Assembly: GCA_913065125.1 (NCBI GenBank)
Contig: CAJYAG010000001.1
Location: 248,001-312,000, forward strand
DNA: 64,000 nt
Source of the DNA: an uncultured Flavobacteriaceae bacterium
GTDB taxonomy: Bacteria > Bacteroidota > Bacteroidia > Flavobacteriales > Flavobacteriaceae
Direction: 5' to 3'
This document shows positions 1 through 9,305 of the stretch, one piece after another; within the stretch, counting starts at the first letter, position 1, and the number at the start of each line of letters is the position of its first letter. Under the pieces are notes generated by a model. That model searched no databases and was not told the origin of the DNA. It saw only the letters and a list, made by a program, of their open reading frames with translations. The position numbers and the translations under genes were made by a program.

Positions 1-2
1 CA

Positions 3-1700
3 GATTCATTAGCGAAATATCAAGACCGATTTAGATATATCATGGTAGATGAGTATCAAGATACCAATCATTCGCAATATTTAATTGTAAGAGCGTTGGC
101 AGATCGTTTTCAGAACATTTGTGTAGTTGGAGATGATTCGCAAAGTATATATAGTTTCCGTGGTGCAAACATCAATAATATTTTAAATTTTCAAAAGGAT
201 TATCCAGATGTGAGAACTTTTAAATTAGAACAGAATTATCGTTCTACGAAGAATATTGTGAATGCAGCAAACTCCGTCATCGAAAAGAATAAAACACGTT
301 TAGACAAAGTAGTTTGGACATCTAATGATGAAGGAGAAAAGATAAAAGTAATGCGTACAATTTCTGATGGGGAAGAAGGGCGTTTTGTAGCACAGTCTAT
401 TTGGGAAAACATGATGACCAAACAACTCACTGCAGATGCATTTGCTATTTTATACAGAACGAATTCTCAATCAAGAGCATTAGAGGATGCGTTGCGAAAA
501 AAAGATATTAAGTATAAAATTTACGGAGGAATTTCATTTTATCAACGAAAAGAAATCAAAGATTTATTGTCGTATTTACGCATGTTAATCAACCCAAACG
601 ATGAAGAAGCATTCAAAAGAGTGATCAATTACCCTGCAAGAGGGATTGGGCAAACAACAATTGATAAATTAACGATTGCAGCAAATCATTATAAAAAGTC
701 AATTTTTGAAATTCTAAAACATATTGATAAAGTCGATTTAAAAATAAATGCTGGGACAAAAAATAAATTGCAAGATTTTGTAAACATGATTTTGCGTTTG
801 CAAATAGAATCGCAAACAAAAAATGCTTTTGAAATTGCAGATGTTGTAGTAAAGCAAGTTCGTTTGATCAAAGATTTAGAAAAAGACGGAACGCCAGAAG
901 CGGTCAGTAAAGTAGAAAATGTTCAAGAATTATTAAACGGAATAAAAGATTTTATCACGGATAAAATAGAAACAGGAGAAGATGCTTCATTAACATCATT
1001 CCTAGAAGATGTTGCTTTGGCTACGGATTTTGATTCTGATAAAAAAGACGATACACCAAGAGTTTCTATGATGACGATTCATCAATCTAAAGGATTGGAA
1101 TATCCGTATGTGTATATAGTTGGTTTAGAAGAAAATTTATTTCCTTCAGGAATGAGCATGAACACAAGGAGCGAACTAGAAGAAGAGCGTAGATTGTTTT
1201 ATGTAGCATTGACTAGAGCAGAACATCAGGCGTATTTGAGTTATGCTCAAACTCGTTATCGCTGGGGAAAATTAACCGATGCAGAACCGAGTAGGTTTTT
1301 AGAAGAAATTGAAGAAAGCTTTTTAGAATATTTAACTCCTAAAAAACAAGAACCGTCTGTAAATCGATTTGTAGATGCAAGTTTATTTGATACGCCATCG
1401 AAAACCATTCGTTTTCAAAAACCCATTCAGCGTAAAAAAAAGGAATTCAAAGCAAAAAAAGAAGAACCATTTATTCCGCCTAAAAAATTAAAAAAAATAC
1501 CGAATACCACTTCAGAAAACACCAATCTTTTTGATGCCAATATTACAGTTGGAACATTAGTAGAACACAATAGATTTGGCGCTGGAGAAGTATTGAATTT
1601 AGAAGGAAATGGCCCAAATAAAAAAGCAGAAATTAAATTCGGTACAGTAGGAAAGAAAAAATTATTATTGCAGTTTGCCAAGTTAAAAGTAATCGGATAA
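3..1700 (+). CDS. uvrD: UvrD/PcrA-family ATP-dependent DNA helicase (5' end outside window)
   Basis: Superfamily 1A 3'-5' helicase acting in nucleotide excision repair and replication restart. The frame is open to the left edge, so the Walker A region is missing. What remains starts just before motif II (VDEYQDTN), followed by GDDSQSIYSFRGA (motif III), LEQNYRST (motif IV), MTIHQSKGLE (motif V) and ERRLFYVALTRAE (motif VI). The last 60 residues (VGTLVEHNRFGAGEVL...) look like the Tudor-like C-terminal domain of PcrA/UvrD that contacts RNA polymerase, which argues against Rep or RecB. A lysine-rich linker precedes it. The first ATG in the window (42) is not the real start because motif II spans it. 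Confidence 0.93.
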   Translation, partial: DSLAKYQDRFRYIMVDEYQDTNHSQYLIVRALADRFQNICVVGDDSQSIYSFRGANINNILNFQKDYPDVRTFKLEQNYRSTKNIVNAANSVIEKNKTRLDKVVWTSNDEGEKIKVMRTISDGEEGRFVAQSIWENMMTKQLTADAFAILYRTNSQSRALEDALRKKDIKYKIYGGISFYQRKEIKDLLSYLRMLINPNDEEAFKRVINYPARGIGQTTIDKLTIAANHYKKSIFEILKHIDKVDLKINAGTKNKLQDFVNMILRLQIESQTKNAFEIADVVVKQVRLIKDLEKDGTPEAVSKVENVQELLNGIKDFITDKIETGEDASLTSFLEDVALATDFDSDKKDDTPRVSMMTIHQSKGLEYPYVYIVGLEENLFPSGMSMNTRSELEEERRLFYVALTRAEHQAYLSYAQTRYRWGKLTDAEPSRFLEEIEESFLEYLTPKKQEPSVNRFVDASLFDTPSKTIRFQKPIQRKKKEFKAKKEEPFIPPKKLKKIPNTTSENTNLFDANITVGTLVEHNRFGAGEVLNLEGNGPNKKAEIKFGTVGKKKLLLQFAKLKVIG

Positions 1701-1820
1701 AATAGCTGATTATTAATTTTTGATTACTTAAAATTAATCCTTAATTTGCAAGCTTTAAGATACTTCAAAAACAAACAGAGATAAAAAGCGTTACAGCTAT
1801 ATATTTCAATAAACTTTAGA

Positions 1821-2483
1821 ATGGAATTCGAACTAGAATACAACTCAGAAAGACCGTTAATGATTATACCAGAATACGGCAGACATATCCAAAAATTAGT
1901 AGATCATTGCGTAGCTTTAGAAGATAAAGAAGAAAGAAATGTAATGGCCAAAGCAATTGTTGATGTTATGGGAAACTTGCAACCACATTTGCGTGATGTT
2001 CCAGATTTTAAACACAAATTATGGGATCAATTGTTTATCATGTCAAGTTTTGATTTAGACGCAGATTCACCTTACGAAAAACCGTCAAAAGAAGAATTGC
2101 AAGAAAAACCAGAATCGTTGCCATACCCAAAATCTGCATCAAGATATCGTTATTACGGTAATAATATTCAAGAGATGATTGATGTTGCGCTTTCTTGGGA
2201 AGAAGGAGAGAAAAGAGAAGCATTGGTGTATGCAATTGCCAATCACATGAAAAAATGTTATTTAAATTGGAATAAAGACACGGTTGATGATGCGGTGATT
2301 TTTAAACATTTATTTGAGTTGTCAGATGGTGAAATTGATTTAAGAGATTCTGAAGAAGTACTTACAGAAAGTAAAAACTTACTTAGAAAGAGAACTTCTC
2401 AACAAGGGAAAACCAACTCAAAAAATTACAAATCAAATAAAACCAACAGAACAAATAACAATAACAACAATAGAAAGAAATAA
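1821..2483 (+). CDS. DUF4290 domain-containing protein
   Basis: A 220-residue protein that I recognise as the DUF4290 family, which is largely restricted to Bacteroidota and has no known function. The N-terminal 170 residues are acidic and predicted helical (EYGRHIQKLVDHCVALEDKEER is typical of the family). The tail from about residue 185 is low complexity, rich in Lys, Asn, Thr and Ser, and ends in an Asn run, so it is probably disordered and may bind nucleic acid (inference). It lies 2 nt upstream of murA and is surely co-transcribed with it. No signal peptide or membrane segment is seen. Confidence 0.85.
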   Translation: MEFELEYNSERPLMIIPEYGRHIQKLVDHCVALEDKEERNVMAKAIVDVMGNLQPHLRDVPDFKHKLWDQLFIMSSFDLDADSPYEKPSKEELQEKPESLPYPKSASRYRYYGNNIQEMIDVALSWEEGEKREALVYAIANHMKKCYLNWNKDTVDDAVIFKHLFELSDGEIDLRDSEEVLTESKNLLRKRTSQQGKTNSKNYKSNKTNRTNNNNNNRKK

Positions 2484-2485
2484 GT

Positions 2486-3796
2486 ATGGCATCATTTAAA
2501 ATTGAAGGAGGTCACAAATTAAATGGTACAATTACTCCACAAGGAGCAAAAAATGAAGCCTTACAAATTATTTGTGCTGTATTATTAACTCCAGAAAAAG
2601 TTGTTATAGATAATATTCCTGATATTTTAGATGTCAATAAATTAATTTTTATTTTAGGAGAATTAGGGGTTAAGATAGAAAAATTGGCGCCAAACTCTTA
2701 TTGTTTTCAAGCGGATGATATCAATCTAGAATATTTAGAATCTGCAGAATTTAAAAGAGACGGAAGTTCTTTAAGAGGTTCAATTATGATTGTTGGTCCC
2801 TTATTAGCTCGTTTCGGAAAAGGATACATTCCAAGACCTGGTGGAGATAAAATAGGACGTCGAAGATTAGATACTCATTTTGAAGGATTTATTAGATTAG
2901 GAGCAAAATTTAGATACAATAGAGAAGAATATTTTTACGGAGTAGAAGCAGACGAATTGTATGGGACAGAAATGTTGTTAGACGAAGCTTCTGTAACCGG
3001 AACAGCAAATATTTTAATGGCTTCGGTTTTGGCTACAGGAACAACAACAATATACAACGCTGCATGTGAACCATACATTCAACAATTATGTAAAATGTTG
3101 AATTCTATGGGAGCAAGAATTTCTGGTGTTGCTTCAAATCTACTAACAATAGAAGGTGTTAAAGACTTAAAAGGTTGTCGTCATAGAGTATTACCAGACA
3201 TGATAGAAATTGGTAGTTGGATTGGTGTGGCAGTGATGACACAATCAGAATTAACCATCAAAGATGTTAGCTGGAAAGATTTAGGACAAATTCCAAATGT
3301 TTTTAGAAAATTAGGGATCCAACTAGAAAGAAAAGGAGACGATATTTACATTCCTGCACAAGAAAGCTACGAAATTCAGAATTATATAGATGGTTCTGTG
3401 CTGACAGTTTCAGATGCGCCTTGGCCAGGTTTTACACCAGATTTATTAAGCATTGTTTTGGTCATTGCAACGCAAGCGAAAGGAACCGTTTTGATTCATC
3501 AAAAAATGTTTGAAAGCCGCTTGTTCTTTGTGGATAAATTGATCGACATGGGCGCAAAAGTTATTTTATCTGATCCACACAGAGCTGTTGTTATTGGTCA
3601 TGATCATAAATCGCAATTAAAAGCGACTAAAATGACATCACCAGATATTAGAGCAGGAATTTCATTATTAATTGCAGCTTTATCGGCAAAAGGAACATCA
3701 ATTATTAATAATATTGAGCAAATTGATAGAGGCTACGAAAATATTGAAGAACGCTTAAAATCAATTGGAGCTAAAATTGAAAGAATAGAAGATTAA
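2486..3796 (+). CDS. murA: UDP-N-acetylglucosamine 1-carboxyvinyltransferase (MurA), Asp-type active site
   Basis: Transfers enolpyruvate from PEP to UDP-GlcNAc, the first committed step of peptidoglycan synthesis in the cytoplasm. At 436 residues it has the normal length, with two EPSP-synthase-like domains and the substrate motif KNEALQI near residue 22. In the active-site loop the usual GGCxIG is GGDKIG: Asp121 replaces the Cys that corresponds to E. coli Cys115. Asp at this position is known to remain active and to give intrinsic fosfomycin resistance in mycobacteria and chlamydiae. It starts 2 nt after the DUF4290 gene, and a terminator follows. Confidence 0.95.
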   Translation: MASFKIEGGHKLNGTITPQGAKNEALQIICAVLLTPEKVVIDNIPDILDVNKLIFILGELGVKIEKLAPNSYCFQADDINLEYLESAEFKRDGSSLRGSIMIVGPLLARFGKGYIPRPGGDKIGRRRLDTHFEGFIRLGAKFRYNREEYFYGVEADELYGTEMLLDEASVTGTANILMASVLATGTTTIYNAACEPYIQQLCKMLNSMGARISGVASNLLTIEGVKDLKGCRHRVLPDMIEIGSWIGVAVMTQSELTIKDVSWKDLGQIPNVFRKLGIQLERKGDDIYIPAQESYEIQNYIDGSVLTVSDAPWPGFTPDLLSIVLVIATQAKGTVLIHQKMFESRLFFVDKLIDMGAKVILSDPHRAVVIGHDHKSQLKATKMTSPDIRAGISLLIAALSAKGTSIINNIEQIDRGYENIEERLKSIGAKIERIED

Positions 3797-3817
3797 TACT
3801 GAATTTTGTTTCAGTAT
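3796..3817. repeat. Small palindrome of the TACTGAA...TTCAGTA family
   Basis: ATACTGAA (3796-3803) and TTCAGTAT (3810-3817) form a perfect 8-bp stem right after the murA stop. Near-identical stems occur inside the RNase P RNA gene (5784-5804) and after typA (51961-51981). Confidence 0.6.
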
Positions 3818-3830
3818 CATTTAATAACAA

Positions 3831-3858
3831 ATAGTGTCAGTTTGGCACTATTTTTTTA
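3831..3858 (+). terminator. Intrinsic terminator after murA
   Basis: AATAGTG pairs with CACTATT around a short loop and is followed by a run of seven T. A further perfect hairpin, ATTGGCAA/TTGCCAAT, follows at about 3858-3878. Confidence 0.75.
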
Positions 3859-3908
3859 TTGGCAAAATTATTGCCAATAAATTGTAACAATTTAACGATT
3901 ACTACAAA

Positions 3909-4442
3909 ATGAGTACAGAAAATAATAAGAAAGAAGAAGAGATTTTAAATAACGAAGCAGAGGCACAAGTTGAAGGAAATCAAGAAGTAGAAGTAAAAGA
4001 GCCAACAGCAGAAGAAATCATTCAAATAGAGAAAGATAAATATTTGCGTTTGTTTGCTGAATTTGAAAACTATAAAAAAAGAACCACTAGAGAAAGAATA
4101 GAGTTGTTTAAAACGGCAGGTCAAGATTTAATGACAAGTTTACTGCCAGTGATGGATGATTTTGACAGAGGTTTGGCAGAAATCAAAAAAGCAAAAGACA
4201 AAGAATTGTTAAAAGGAATGCAATTGATCAATGATAAATTGAGAAAAACCTTAGAACAAAAAGGGTTGACATTGATAGAGGTAAAGAAAGGTGACGCTTT
4301 TGATGCAGATATTCATGAAGCAATTACCCAAATTCCTGCTCCGACAGAAAAATTAAAAGGAAAAGTTATTGACTGTGTAGAAAACGGATATAAGTTAGGA
4401 GATAAAATTATTCGTTTCCCAAAAGTAGTTATCGGACAATAA
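3909..4442 (+). CDS. grpE: Nucleotide exchange factor GrpE
   Basis: Co-chaperone that releases ADP from DnaK and works with the DnaJ encoded next. The protein has 177 residues. The first 35 are an acidic, disordered stretch, followed by a long coiled-coil (EIIQIEKDKYLRLFAEFENYKKRTTRE) in which the YLRLFAEFENYKKR segment is diagnostic, and then the C-terminal beta-wing ending in the family signature around DKIIRFPKVVIGQ. It is separated from dnaJ by 56 nt carrying a repeat, and both probably share a transcript that ends at 5737. dnaK itself is not in the window. Confidence 0.97.
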   Translation: MSTENNKKEEEILNNEAEAQVEGNQEVEVKEPTAEEIIQIEKDKYLRLFAEFENYKKRTTRERIELFKTAGQDLMTSLLPVMDDFDRGLAEIKKAKDKELLKGMQLINDKLRKTLEQKGLTLIEVKKGDAFDADIHEAITQIPAPTEKLKGKVIDCVENGYKLGDKIIRFPKVVIGQ

Positions 4443-4460
4443 AAACAATTTACAATTAAC

Positions 4461-4494
4461 AGTGATCATTGATCATTGGTAACTGATCATTGAA
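4461..4494. repeat. Palindromic TGATCA-rich repeat between grpE and dnaJ
   Basis: Three TGATCA(TTG) units occur in 34 nt (about 4464, 4471 and 4485). They can form several alternative hairpins, for example CAGTGATC with GATCATTG. No gene fits here. The stretch immediately precedes the dnaJ start and is the sort of short repeat seen between flavobacterial operon genes. Confidence 0.5.
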
Positions 4495-4498
4495 TATT

Positions 4499-5620
4499 AT
4501 GGCAAAAAAAGATTTTTACGAAATATTAGGAATAAGCAAATCAGCTTCGGCGGCAGAAATTAAAAAAGCATATCGAAAGATGGCGATTAAGTATCATCCA
4601 GATAAAAATCCAGATGATGCAACTGCAGAAGCAAAGTTTAAAGAAGCTGCTGAAGCTTATGAAGTTTTAAGCGACGAAAACAAAAAAGCACGCTACGATC
4701 AATATGGACACCAAGCATTTGAAGGAGGACAAGGCGGTGGTGGCTTTGGCGGTGGCGGAATGAACATGGAAGATATTTTTAGTCAGTTTGGAGATATTTT
4801 TGGTGGTGGTTTTGGTGGCGGATTCGGAGGCGGTGGCCAAAGACAAGCTAGAGTTAAAGGAAGTAATATGCGAATTCGTGTAAAACTAACTTTGAAAGAA
4901 ATTGCTGAAGGAGTTGAGAAAAAAGTAAAAGTACGTAGAAAAGTTCAGGCCGAAGGAGTAACATATTCTACATGTTCTACTTGCAACGGATCAGGTCAAG
5001 TTACTAGAGTTACCAATACTATTTTAGGAAGAATGCAAACAGCAGCAACTTGTCCTACGTGTCAAGGTGCCGGACAAAGTATTGACAAACGCCCAAGTGG
5101 TTCTGATGCAGATGGATTGGTTGTAAAGGAAGAAACGGTATCAATTCAAATTCCAGCTGGAGTAACAGAAGGTGTGCAATTAAAAGTTGCAGGAAAAGGG
5201 AATGAAGCTCCAGGTAAGAATTCAGTTTCTGGAGATTTATTGGTGCTGATTGAAGAGATTCATCATGATACATTAAAAAGAGAAGGAACCAATATTCATT
5301 ACGATTTATATATTAGTTTTTCAGAAGCAGTTCTCGGGATTAGTAAAGAAATAGCAACTGTAACAGGTAAAGTAAAAATTAAAATTGATGCTGGTACACA
5401 ATCAGGAAAAATTTTAAGGCTTAAAGGAAAAGGGTTGCCAAGTATTGAACGTTATGGAAATGGAGACTTTTTAATACATATTAATGTTTGGACTCCACAA
5501 GAATTAAACAAAGAGCAACGAAAGTTTTTTGAAGACATGCAAAACGATGAAAACTTCGCTCCAAACCCTAATACTTCAGACAAATCTTTCTTTGAAAAGG
5601 TAAAAGATATGTTTATGTAA
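4499..5620 (+). CDS. dnaJ: Chaperone DnaJ with a reduced zinc-finger domain
   Basis: Hsp40 co-chaperone that stimulates DnaK. The start is set at ATG 4499 ([11 protein letters not shown]); the open frame reaches back to a TTG at 4490 inside the repeat. Domains: J domain (1-70) with HPD at 33-35, a Gly/Phe-rich region (about 75-115), the cysteine-rich region and two C-terminal beta domains, 373 residues in all. Only two CxxCxGxG motifs are present (Cys159/162 and Cys185/188) where classical DnaJ has four, so at most one zinc site can form. The J domain, G/F region and dimerisation tail look intact. A strong terminator follows. Confidence 0.95.
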   Translation: MAKKDFYEILGISKSASAAEIKKAYRKMAIKYHPDKNPDDATAEAKFKEAAEAYEVLSDENKKARYDQYGHQAFEGGQGGGGFGGGGMNMEDIFSQFGDIFGGGFGGGFGGGGQRQARVKGSNMRIRVKLTLKEIAEGVEKKVKVRRKVQAEGVTYSTCSTCNGSGQVTRVTNTILGRMQTAATCPTCQGAGQSIDKRPSGSDADGLVVKEETVSIQIPAGVTEGVQLKVAGKGNEAPGKNSVSGDLLVLIEEIHHDTLKREGTNIHYDLYISFSEAVLGISKEIATVTGKVKIKIDAGTQSGKILRLKGKGLPSIERYGNGDFLIHINVWTPQELNKEQRKFFEDMQNDENFAPNPNTSDKSFFEKVKDMFM

Positions 5621-5708
5621 CAAAAGTTACATTGTAATTCAAAAAATATCGTTATATTTGAACTATTATTAGTGTTAAAACTAATAATTTCTTTTTCATA
5701 GCAATTTT

Positions 5709-5737
5709 CCCACTTAAGAAATTAAGTGGGTTTTTTT
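5709..5737 (+). terminator. Intrinsic terminator of the grpE-dnaJ transcript
   Basis: A perfect 9-bp stem, CCCACTTAA (5709-5717) with TTAAGTGGG (5722-5730), is closed by a GAAA tetraloop and followed by seven T. Confidence 0.9.
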
Positions 5738-5742
5738 ATTTG

Positions 5743-5750
5743 TACTTTTG
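5743..5750 (+). promoter_or_regulatory. -7 box of the rnpB promoter
   Basis: TACTTTTG matches the Bacteroidota consensus TAnnTTTG exactly. It sits 12 nt before the mapped 5' arm of the RNase P RNA, the right distance for a start near 5757-5762. No clear -33 TTG is seen. Confidence 0.7.
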
Positions 5751-5761
5751 TAGAATAATAT

Positions 5762-6122
5762 AGCAGGCCAATCTTATCGCTTTGTACTGAACTAGTTTCA
5801 GTACCTTTTTATTATAGTAATATTTTTAAAGGTTCCGAATCAAGTTCGGAATAAAGAGGAAAGTCCGGACACCAAAGAGTAGCATAGCGGATAACATCCG
5901 TCCAGCGTAAGCTGAGGACAAGTGCAACAGAAAGCAAGTACAGTTAGGCTGTAGTGAAACCAGGTAAACTCTATGCGGTGCAATGTCACGTATATTGGAG
6001 ATTGAGAACTACTCGTTCGATTCCAAGGGGTGGACAGATAGATTCTAAGAGTAATTTTAGAACTAGATAAATGATAAGATTTCGTTTTATTACGGAAACA
6101 GGATTCGGCTTATAGGCCTGCT
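5762..6122 (+). ncRNA. rnpB: RNase P RNA (class A)
   Basis: Catalytic RNA that removes the 5' leader of pre-tRNAs. The ends are set by helix P1: AGCAGGCC (5762-5769) pairs perfectly with GGCCTGCT (6115-6122). Conserved core segments are in order: GAGGAAAGTCCGGAC (5856-5870, the P4 5' strand region), GACAAGTGCAACAGAAA, GTGAAACCAGGTAAACTC, and ACAGGATTCGGCTTATA before P1'. The total of 361 nt is a usual size. Two hairpins near the 5' end, GTACTGAA/TTCAGTAC (5784-5804) and TTCCGAA/TTCGGAA (about 5833-5851), resemble dispersed palindromes of this genome. No protein-coding gene lies between 5621 and 6306. Confidence 0.95.
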
Positions 6123-6270
6123 TTATTATTTTCTTCATTATCAATATGATAAAATTGCGCTATTTTTTGAAAATCAATTTTTGTATATGATAATTTGAAC
6201 GCATTAAATTATCTATTTTGTAATAATTTGACGATACTACTGTTTATTATGTAATCTCATTATAAAATCG

Positions 6271-6278
6271 TATTTTTG
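6271..6278 (+). promoter_or_regulatory. -7 box of the aconitase promoter
   Basis: TATTTTTG fits TAnnTTTG and lies 28 nt before the ATG at 6307. Confidence 0.65.
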
Positions 6279-6306
6279 CAATACGAAAATAAAACAATTA
6301 CTACCT

Positions 6307-8577
6307 ATGGCTTTTGATATTGAAATGATAAAATCGGTTTATTCAAAAGTAGTTGAAAGAGTAGATACTGCTCGAGAAATTACTGGTAAACCACTAACAC
6401 TAGCAGAGAAAATTTTATACTCACATCTTTGGGATGGAACACCAAATAAGGCGTTTGTAAGAGGAAAAGATTATGTAAATTTTGCGCCAGATAGAATTGC
6501 ATTACAAGATGCAACTGCGCAAATGGCTTTATTGCAATTTATGCAAGCAGGTAAATCTAAGGTTGCAGTTCCTACTACTACACACTGTGATCATTTAATA
6601 CAAGCTAAAAATGGAGCAAATACAGATTTACAATCGGCATTAAATACAAGTAACGAAGTTTTTAATTTCTTAGAATCAGTATCAAATAAATACGGTTTAG
6701 GTTTTTGGAAACCTGGAGCAGGAATTATTCATCAAGTAGTATTAGAAAATTATGCATTTCCTGGCGGAATGATGATTGGAACCGATTCTCACACAGTAAA
6801 TGCTGGTGGATTAGGAATGGTTGCAATTGGAGTTGGTGGAGCAGATGCAGTTGATGTAATGGCAGGAATGGCCTGGGAATTAAAATTTCCTAAATTAATT
6901 GGAGTAAAATTAACAGGAAAATTATCTGGTTGGACAGCGCCAAAAGATGTCATCTTAAAAGTTGCTGATATTTTAACTGTAAAAGGAGGAACAGGAGCAA
7001 TTGTAGAATATTTTGGACCTGGAGCAACAGGAATGTCTTGTACAGGAAAAGGAACTATTTGTAATATGGGAGCAGAAATAGGAGCAACAACTTCTACGTT
7101 TGGTTATGATGAATCTATGGAGCGTTATTTACGTGCTACAGATAGAGATGATGTTGCTGATGCAGCAAATAAAGTAAAAGATTATTTAACGGGTGATGCA
7201 GAAGTATATGCAAATCCTGAGCAGTATTTTGATCAAGTAATTGAAATTAATTTATCAGAATTAAGTCCATTATTAAACGGACCTTTTACACCAGATTTAT
7301 CTACAAAAGTAGGTAAAGACATGACAGAAAAAGCAACGACAAATGATTGGCCATTACAAGTTGAATGGGGATTAATTGGTTCTTGTACAAACTCTTCTTA
7401 CGAAGATTTATCGAGAGCAGCTTCTATTGCGCAACAGGCAATTGACAAAGGTTTAAAAACAAAAGCTGAATTCGGAATTAACCCTGGTTCTGAAAAAGTA
7501 AGATATACTGCAGATAGAGACGGAATTTTAGGTGTTTTTGAAAAACTTGATGCTAAAATATTTACGAATGCTTGTGGACCCTGTATTGGTCAATGGGCTA
7601 GATATAGCGATCCAGCAAACGCACCAAAAAACTCAATTATTCATTCTTTTAATAGAAACTTTGCAAAACGTGCAGACGGAAATCCAAATACACACGCATT
7701 TGTTGCTTCACCAGAAATGGTTGCTGCAGTAACAATTGCAGGACGTTTAGATTTTAATCCGATGACAGATTTTCTAATCAATGAAAATGGAGAGGAAGTA
7801 ATGCTAGATGAACCAACAGGATGGGAATTACCTCCAAAAGGTTTTGAAGTTAAAGATGATGGGTATTTAGCGCCAGAAGAAGACGGAAGTCATGTAAAGA
7901 TTGCCGTTAAAGAAGATTCTGAGCGTTTACAATTATTAGCGCCTTTTACTCCGTTAGGAAATGATTTAAAAGGAGTGAAGTTATTGATAAAAGCATTCGG
8001 AAAATGTACTACAGATCATATTTCTATGGCTGGCCCATGGTTGCGATTTAGAGGACATTTAGACAATATTGCAAACAACACTTTAATTGGGGCAGTTAAT
8101 GCGTTCAATCAAAAGACAAACTTTGTTAAGAATCAATTAACTGGAGAATATGATGCTGTACCTGCAACACAACGAGCGTATAAAAAAGCAGGAATTAAAT
8201 CTATTGTAGTTGGAGATCATAATTATGGTGAAGGTTCTTCTAGAGAACACGCAGCAATGCAACCAAGACATTTAGGTGTTGCTGCAGTTTTAGTGAAATC
8301 TTTTGCAAGAATCCACGAAACCAACTTGAAAAAGCAAGGCATGTTAGGATTGACATTTGCTAATGAAAGCGATTACGACTTAATTCAAGAAGATGATACG
8401 TTTAACTTTATAGATTTAAATGAGTTTGCTCCGGGGAAACCATTAACTTTAGAAGTTGTTCATGCAGATGGAACGAAAGACATTATTGTTACAAATCATA
8501 CGTACAATCAAGGACAAATTGATTGGTACAATGAAGGTTCTGCGTTAAATCTTATCAAAAAAGAAAATGCTGCATAA
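6307..8577 (+). CDS. acn: Aconitate hydratase (mitochondrial-type AcnA family)
   Basis: Interconverts citrate and isocitrate via cis-aconitate in the TCA cycle, using a [4Fe-4S] cluster. The 756-residue protein has the layout of mitochondrial aconitase: substrate motifs TTTHCDHL (about 91) and GTDSHT (about 158), cluster ligands Cys360 ([10 protein letters not shown]) and Cys423/Cys426 ([10 protein letters not shown]), and the swivelling C-terminal domain with [12 protein letters not shown]. All catalytic motifs look intact. It is a single gene with its own promoter and a strong bidirectional terminator shared with the convergent gene downstream. Confidence 0.96.
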   Translation: MAFDIEMIKSVYSKVVERVDTAREITGKPLTLAEKILYSHLWDGTPNKAFVRGKDYVNFAPDRIALQDATAQMALLQFMQAGKSKVAVPTTTHCDHLIQAKNGANTDLQSALNTSNEVFNFLESVSNKYGLGFWKPGAGIIHQVVLENYAFPGGMMIGTDSHTVNAGGLGMVAIGVGGADAVDVMAGMAWELKFPKLIGVKLTGKLSGWTAPKDVILKVADILTVKGGTGAIVEYFGPGATGMSCTGKGTICNMGAEIGATTSTFGYDESMERYLRATDRDDVADAANKVKDYLTGDAEVYANPEQYFDQVIEINLSELSPLLNGPFTPDLSTKVGKDMTEKATTNDWPLQVEWGLIGSCTNSSYEDLSRAASIAQQAIDKGLKTKAEFGINPGSEKVRYTADRDGILGVFEKLDAKIFTNACGPCIGQWARYSDPANAPKNSIIHSFNRNFAKRADGNPNTHAFVASPEMVAAVTIAGRLDFNPMTDFLINENGEEVMLDEPTGWELPPKGFEVKDDGYLAPEEDGSHVKIAVKEDSERLQLLAPFTPLGNDLKGVKLLIKAFGKCTTDHISMAGPWLRFRGHLDNIANNTLIGAVNAFNQKTNFVKNQLTGEYDAVPATQRAYKKAGIKSIVVGDHNYGEGSSREHAAMQPRHLGVAAVLVKSFARIHETNLKKQGMLGLTFANESDYDLIQEDDTFNFIDLNEFAPGKPLTLEVVHADGTKDIIVTNHTYNQGQIDWYNEGSALNLIKKENAA

Positions 8578-8602
8578 TTCGTTTTCTAATTGATACACAA
8601 TA

Positions 8603-8634
8603 AAAAATGCTCCTAAAATTTAGGAGCATTTTTT
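8603..8634. terminator. Bidirectional terminator between convergent genes
   Basis: An A-run, the stem ATGCTCCTAAA with TTTAGGAGCAT, then a T-run: a symmetrical hairpin of about 16 bp. It serves aconitase (+) and the lipoprotein gene (-). Confidence 0.9.
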
Positions 8635-8653
8635 ATACAATTTATAAAGTTAA

Positions 8654-9211
8654 TTAATAATCATCATCGTTGTTATTATTGTTTCTAATTTTGCCAGTAA
8701 TTCCTGTACTTTTAATATAAAAATTTATATAAAGTCTGCTTTTATCATTTCCTTTGTTAATATCGAAAGCTTCTAGGTATGCTTCTTGTCCGTCAGAAAG
8801 TTTAAAAACAAATCCAAATGTCGACGAAATTGCAGTAAGTTTATCTTTATCAATATGTAAAGAACCGTAACTAATTATTGGATAAGGAATTGTAACATAT
8901 TGTAAATTGTTTATTTTATAATAATGATATCCTTGATGTTTTCCATTAGAACTATAATTATCTTCTGTATAAGAATCAACTGGAGAAATATTAGAAGGAA
9001 TTGGAATGTATTTTACAGAATCGGTAGCAATAAAATCTCCTTGTAAATTTTTTGCTCCAACATATAGGGTTCCTTCATTCCAAGTTGTTTCTGTGTAATT
9101 GGTTAAATCAAAATTAAACGAAGTATCTTCTAAAACAAAATCATTTACAAAAGCAATACAAGAATTAAAAATAAATGTTAAAAGTAGTAAAGAGAGAATA
9201 TGCTTTTTCAT
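8654..9211 (-). CDS. Putative lipoprotein of unknown function
   Basis: A 185-residue protein that I do not recognise. The N terminus (MKKHILSLLLLTFIFNSC) is a lipoprotein signal with Cys18 as the acylated residue, so the mature protein is probably anchored in the inner or outer membrane. The rest alternates short polar and hydrophobic beta-strand-like stretches with many Tyr, Asn and Asp. The C terminus is a run of Asn then Asp ending in Tyr. It is monocistronic, with a TAnnTTTG box 11 nt upstream of the start and the shared terminator downstream. Confidence 0.75.
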   Translation of the reverse strand: MKKHILSLLLLTFIFNSCIAFVNDFVLEDTSFNFDLTNYTETTWNEGTLYVGAKNLQGDFIATDSVKYIPIPSNISPVDSYTEDNYSSNGKHQGYHYYKINNLQYVTIPYPIISYGSLHIDKDKLTAISSTFGFVFKLSDGQEAYLEAFDINKGNDKSRLYINFYIKSTGITGKIRNNNNNDDDY

Positions 9212-9221
9212 GTTTTTTTTT

Positions 9222-9229
9222 CAAATTTA
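9222..9229 (-). promoter_or_regulatory. -7 box of the lipoprotein gene
   Basis: Read on the minus strand it is TAAATTTG, a TAnnTTTG match, close to the ATG at 9211. Confidence 0.5.
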
Positions 9230-9305
9230 AACATTTTACCATACTTAACTTTTATTAGTAAGGTTTTTATTTTGAACCGACAGAAAGTAATATCTTTATA
9301 TCAAT

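Noticed and set aside
5700..5740. A riboswitch or attenuator before rnpB
   Set aside because: The hairpin is a simple intrinsic terminator of the dnaJ transcript with a GAAA loop; no aptamer-like structure was seen.
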